From Bacillota bacterium (GTDB taxonomy: Bacteria > Bacillota > Clostridia > Peptostreptococcales > Anaerovoracaceae): a DNA stretch of 6,981 bases. Below the pieces are notes generated by a model. The model was not told the origin of the DNA. It made no database searches and was given only the letters and a program-made list of their open reading frames with translations. The stretch covers positions 1 to 6,981 of the forward strand of contig JAEELK010000093.1 in the NCBI GenBank assembly GCA_016282655.1. The letters run 5' to 3'. Each line of letters starts with the position of its first letter. Position 1 is the stretch's first letter. The position numbers and the translations under genes are program-made. Positions 6,383-6,981 of the stretch are shown piece by piece.

Positions 6383-6422
6383 TCAGTAATCTGTGTATGC
6401 TGTATTCAGTTGAGAAAGTTTG

Positions 6423-6509
6423 TGGTGCCGGCGACCGGGGTCGAACCGGTACGGTGTCGCCACCACGGGATTTTGAGTCCCGCACGTCTGCCAATTCCAT
6501 CACGCCGGC
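6423..6509 (-). tRNA. tRNA-Leu(CAA), CCA encoded
   Basis: On the minus strand, acceptor GCCGGCG pairs with CGCCGGC, then A and an encoded CCA. Anticodon stem CGGGA/TCCCG encloses CTCAAAA, anticodon CAA at 6475-6473, reading UUG. A long variable arm (GGTG GCGA CACC) and the T arm ACCGG TTCGACC CCGGT confirm a class II leucine tRNA. It is first in the operon, 5-8 bases from the predicted transcript start. A 40-base spacer with no evident feature separates it from tRNA-Pro. Confidence 0.95.
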
Positions 6510-6520
6510 AAGCAAGCACG

Positions 6521-6552
6521 ATTATAATAGCACAAGTGCCGGCGGGGCGCAA
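6521..6552 (-). promoter_or_regulatory. Promoter of the Leu-Pro-Leu tRNA operon
   Basis: Minus strand: -35-like TTGCGC (6552-6547), a 17-base spacer, and extended -10 TGC-TATTAT (ending at 6524), overlapped by a perfect TATAAT (6526-6521). Either -10 places the start a few bases before the first tRNA, leaving almost no leader. Position and strength suit a stable-RNA promoter. Confidence 0.8.
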
Positions 6553-6572
6553 GAAAAAAGTGAAAGAGCGGG

Positions 6573-6620
6573 GCGGAATTATTCCGCGTTCCGCGCAAAA
6601 AGGGAATGCGTTTTTGCGCG
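6573..6620. promoter_or_regulatory. Two perfect dyads in the tRNA/pyridoxamine kinase intergenic region (candidate operators)
   Basis: GCGGAATTATTCCGC (6573-6587) is a perfect 15-base palindrome with a one-base centre. CGCGCAAAAA (6592-6601) and TTTTTGCGCG (6611-6620) form a second perfect 10-base inverted repeat around 9 bases. The second covers the -35 region of the kinase promoter and is not followed by a T run, so it does not look like a terminator. Between them TTCCGCG occurs twice in tandem (6582-6595). Function is inferred from position only. Confidence 0.45.
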
Positions 6621-6625
6621 CGGGG

Positions 6626-6634
6626 TGGTATCAT
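6626..6634 (+). promoter_or_regulatory. Extended -10 promoter of the pyridoxamine kinase gene
   Basis: TGG followed by TATCAT forms an extended -10 element. No convincing -35 hexamer stands 16-18 bases upstream, where the right dyad (6592-6620) lies instead. A start near 6641 would give a leader of about 48 bases. Confidence 0.5.
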
Positions 6635-6688
6635 AGACAGAAAGCAGCTTTGGACGGCCAATCTGTTTGGAAAGAAGTGAAAGAAAGA

Positions 6689-6981
6689 ATGAAGTATCAG
6701 AAGATCCTCAGCATCCAGGACATCTCCTGCGTGGGCCAGTGCTCGCTCACCGTGGCGCTGCCGATCCTGTCGGCCTGCGGCCTGGAGACCTGCATCCTGC
6801 CCTCGGCGGTGCTCTCCACGCACACCGCCGGTTTTACGGGATTCACCGTCCGCGACCTCACGGAGGACATCCCGGCCATCGCGGCCCACTGGAAGAAGGA
6901 GGGCATCTCCTTCGACGCCGTATATACCGGCTACCTCGGCAGCAGCGCGCAGATCCGCATGGTCGAAGAGATCCTGCGTGA
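6689..6981 (+). CDS. Pyridoxamine/pyridoxal kinase, 5' part (cut by the window end)
   Basis: Ribokinase-fold kinase of vitamin B6 salvage, expected to phosphorylate pyridoxamine and/or pyridoxal with ATP in the cytoplasm. Only the first 97 codons are present. The product begins MKYQKILSIQDISCVGQCSL. It goes on with VALPILSACGLETCILPSAV, LSTHTAGFTGFTVRDLTEDI, and FDAVYTGYLGSSAQI. The DISCVGQCSL and LSTHT-GF segments are the substrate-site features of the PdxK/PdxY family, and no disruption is seen. The C-terminal nucleotide-binding half lies outside the window. The start at 6689 is chosen because the family begins with this sequence. The upstream region is purine-rich (GAAAGAAAGA) but has no classic Shine-Dalgarno site. 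Family assignment is firm; the choice between PdxK and PdxY type is not. Confidence 0.93.
   Translation, partial: MKYQKILSIQDISCVGQCSLTVALPILSACGLETCILPSAVLSTHTAGFTGFTVRDLTEDIPAIAAHWKKEGISFDAVYTGYLGSSAQIRMVEEILR

Noticed and set aside
6425..6544. Direct repeat GTGCCGGCG at 6425-6433 and 6536-6544 near the tRNA-Leu(CAA) ends, as a possible integration att pair
   Set aside because: It is only 9 bases, one copy is the tRNA acceptor stem, the interval contains just the tRNA, and no integrase is present. Chance in GC-rich sequence is likely.
6340..6636. Open frame across the tRNA region, and minus-strand frames at 6030-6378
   Set aside because: They run through structurally complete tRNA genes and a terminator, so they are not coding.
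6667..6981. Open frame from a TTG at 6667 running to the window end
   Set aside because: It is out of frame with the pyridoxamine kinase, whose conserved N-terminus starts at the ATG at 6689. Its product is Arg/His/Gly-rich.

Overview
The window is GC-rich bacterial chromosomal DNA. Coding regions favour codons ending in G or C, while promoters and terminators are AT-rich. Protein similarity recalled from family knowledge, Gram-positive-style leaders and SD sites, and tRNA genes with encoded CCA point to a GC-rich member of the Clostridia (Bacillota). This is an inference: there is no rRNA or other phylogenetic marker in the window. Nothing looks like a phage, an insertion sequence, CRISPR or a defence locus.

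Layout. (1) 1-2464, plus strand: a two-gene polar amino-acid-type ABC importer. The first gene is cut by the left edge. It encodes the ATPase, which carries an extra C-terminal domain resembling the anti-sigma/histidine-kinase-like ATPase fold. Three bases later comes a single gene for a signal peptide, a substrate-binding module and the membrane permease. In that module the C-terminal half of the binding protein precedes the N-terminal half, so it reads as a circular permutation. (2) 2465-2657: a bidirectional terminator, then a pair of diverged, structured intergenic repeats. (3) 2658-4478, minus strand: a long-chain acyl-CoA synthetase-like AMP-forming ligase with its own sigma70-type promoter. 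(4) 4772-6142, plus strand, divergent from the ligase: a membrane-anchored diguanylate cyclase with an intact GGDEF active site and product-inhibition site. (5) 6185-6219: a strong bidirectional terminator shared with a convergent minus-strand tRNA operon, Leu(CAA)-Pro(GGG)-Leu(GAG), at 6219-6509. (6) 6510-6688: a divergent promoter region with two perfect dyads. (7) 6689-6981, plus strand: the 5' part of a pyridoxamine/pyridoxal kinase gene, cut by the right edge.

How the parts fit. The two transporter genes together supply every part of an importer (ATPase, membrane domain, tethered receptor), so two polypeptides could make the whole system. The other genes are separate transcription units for lipid activation, c-di-GMP signalling, translation and vitamin B6 salvage, with no obvious shared pathway. 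The best candidate for something poorly described is the transporter: a permuted receptor fused to the permease, partnered with an ATPase carrying a GHKL-like tail.
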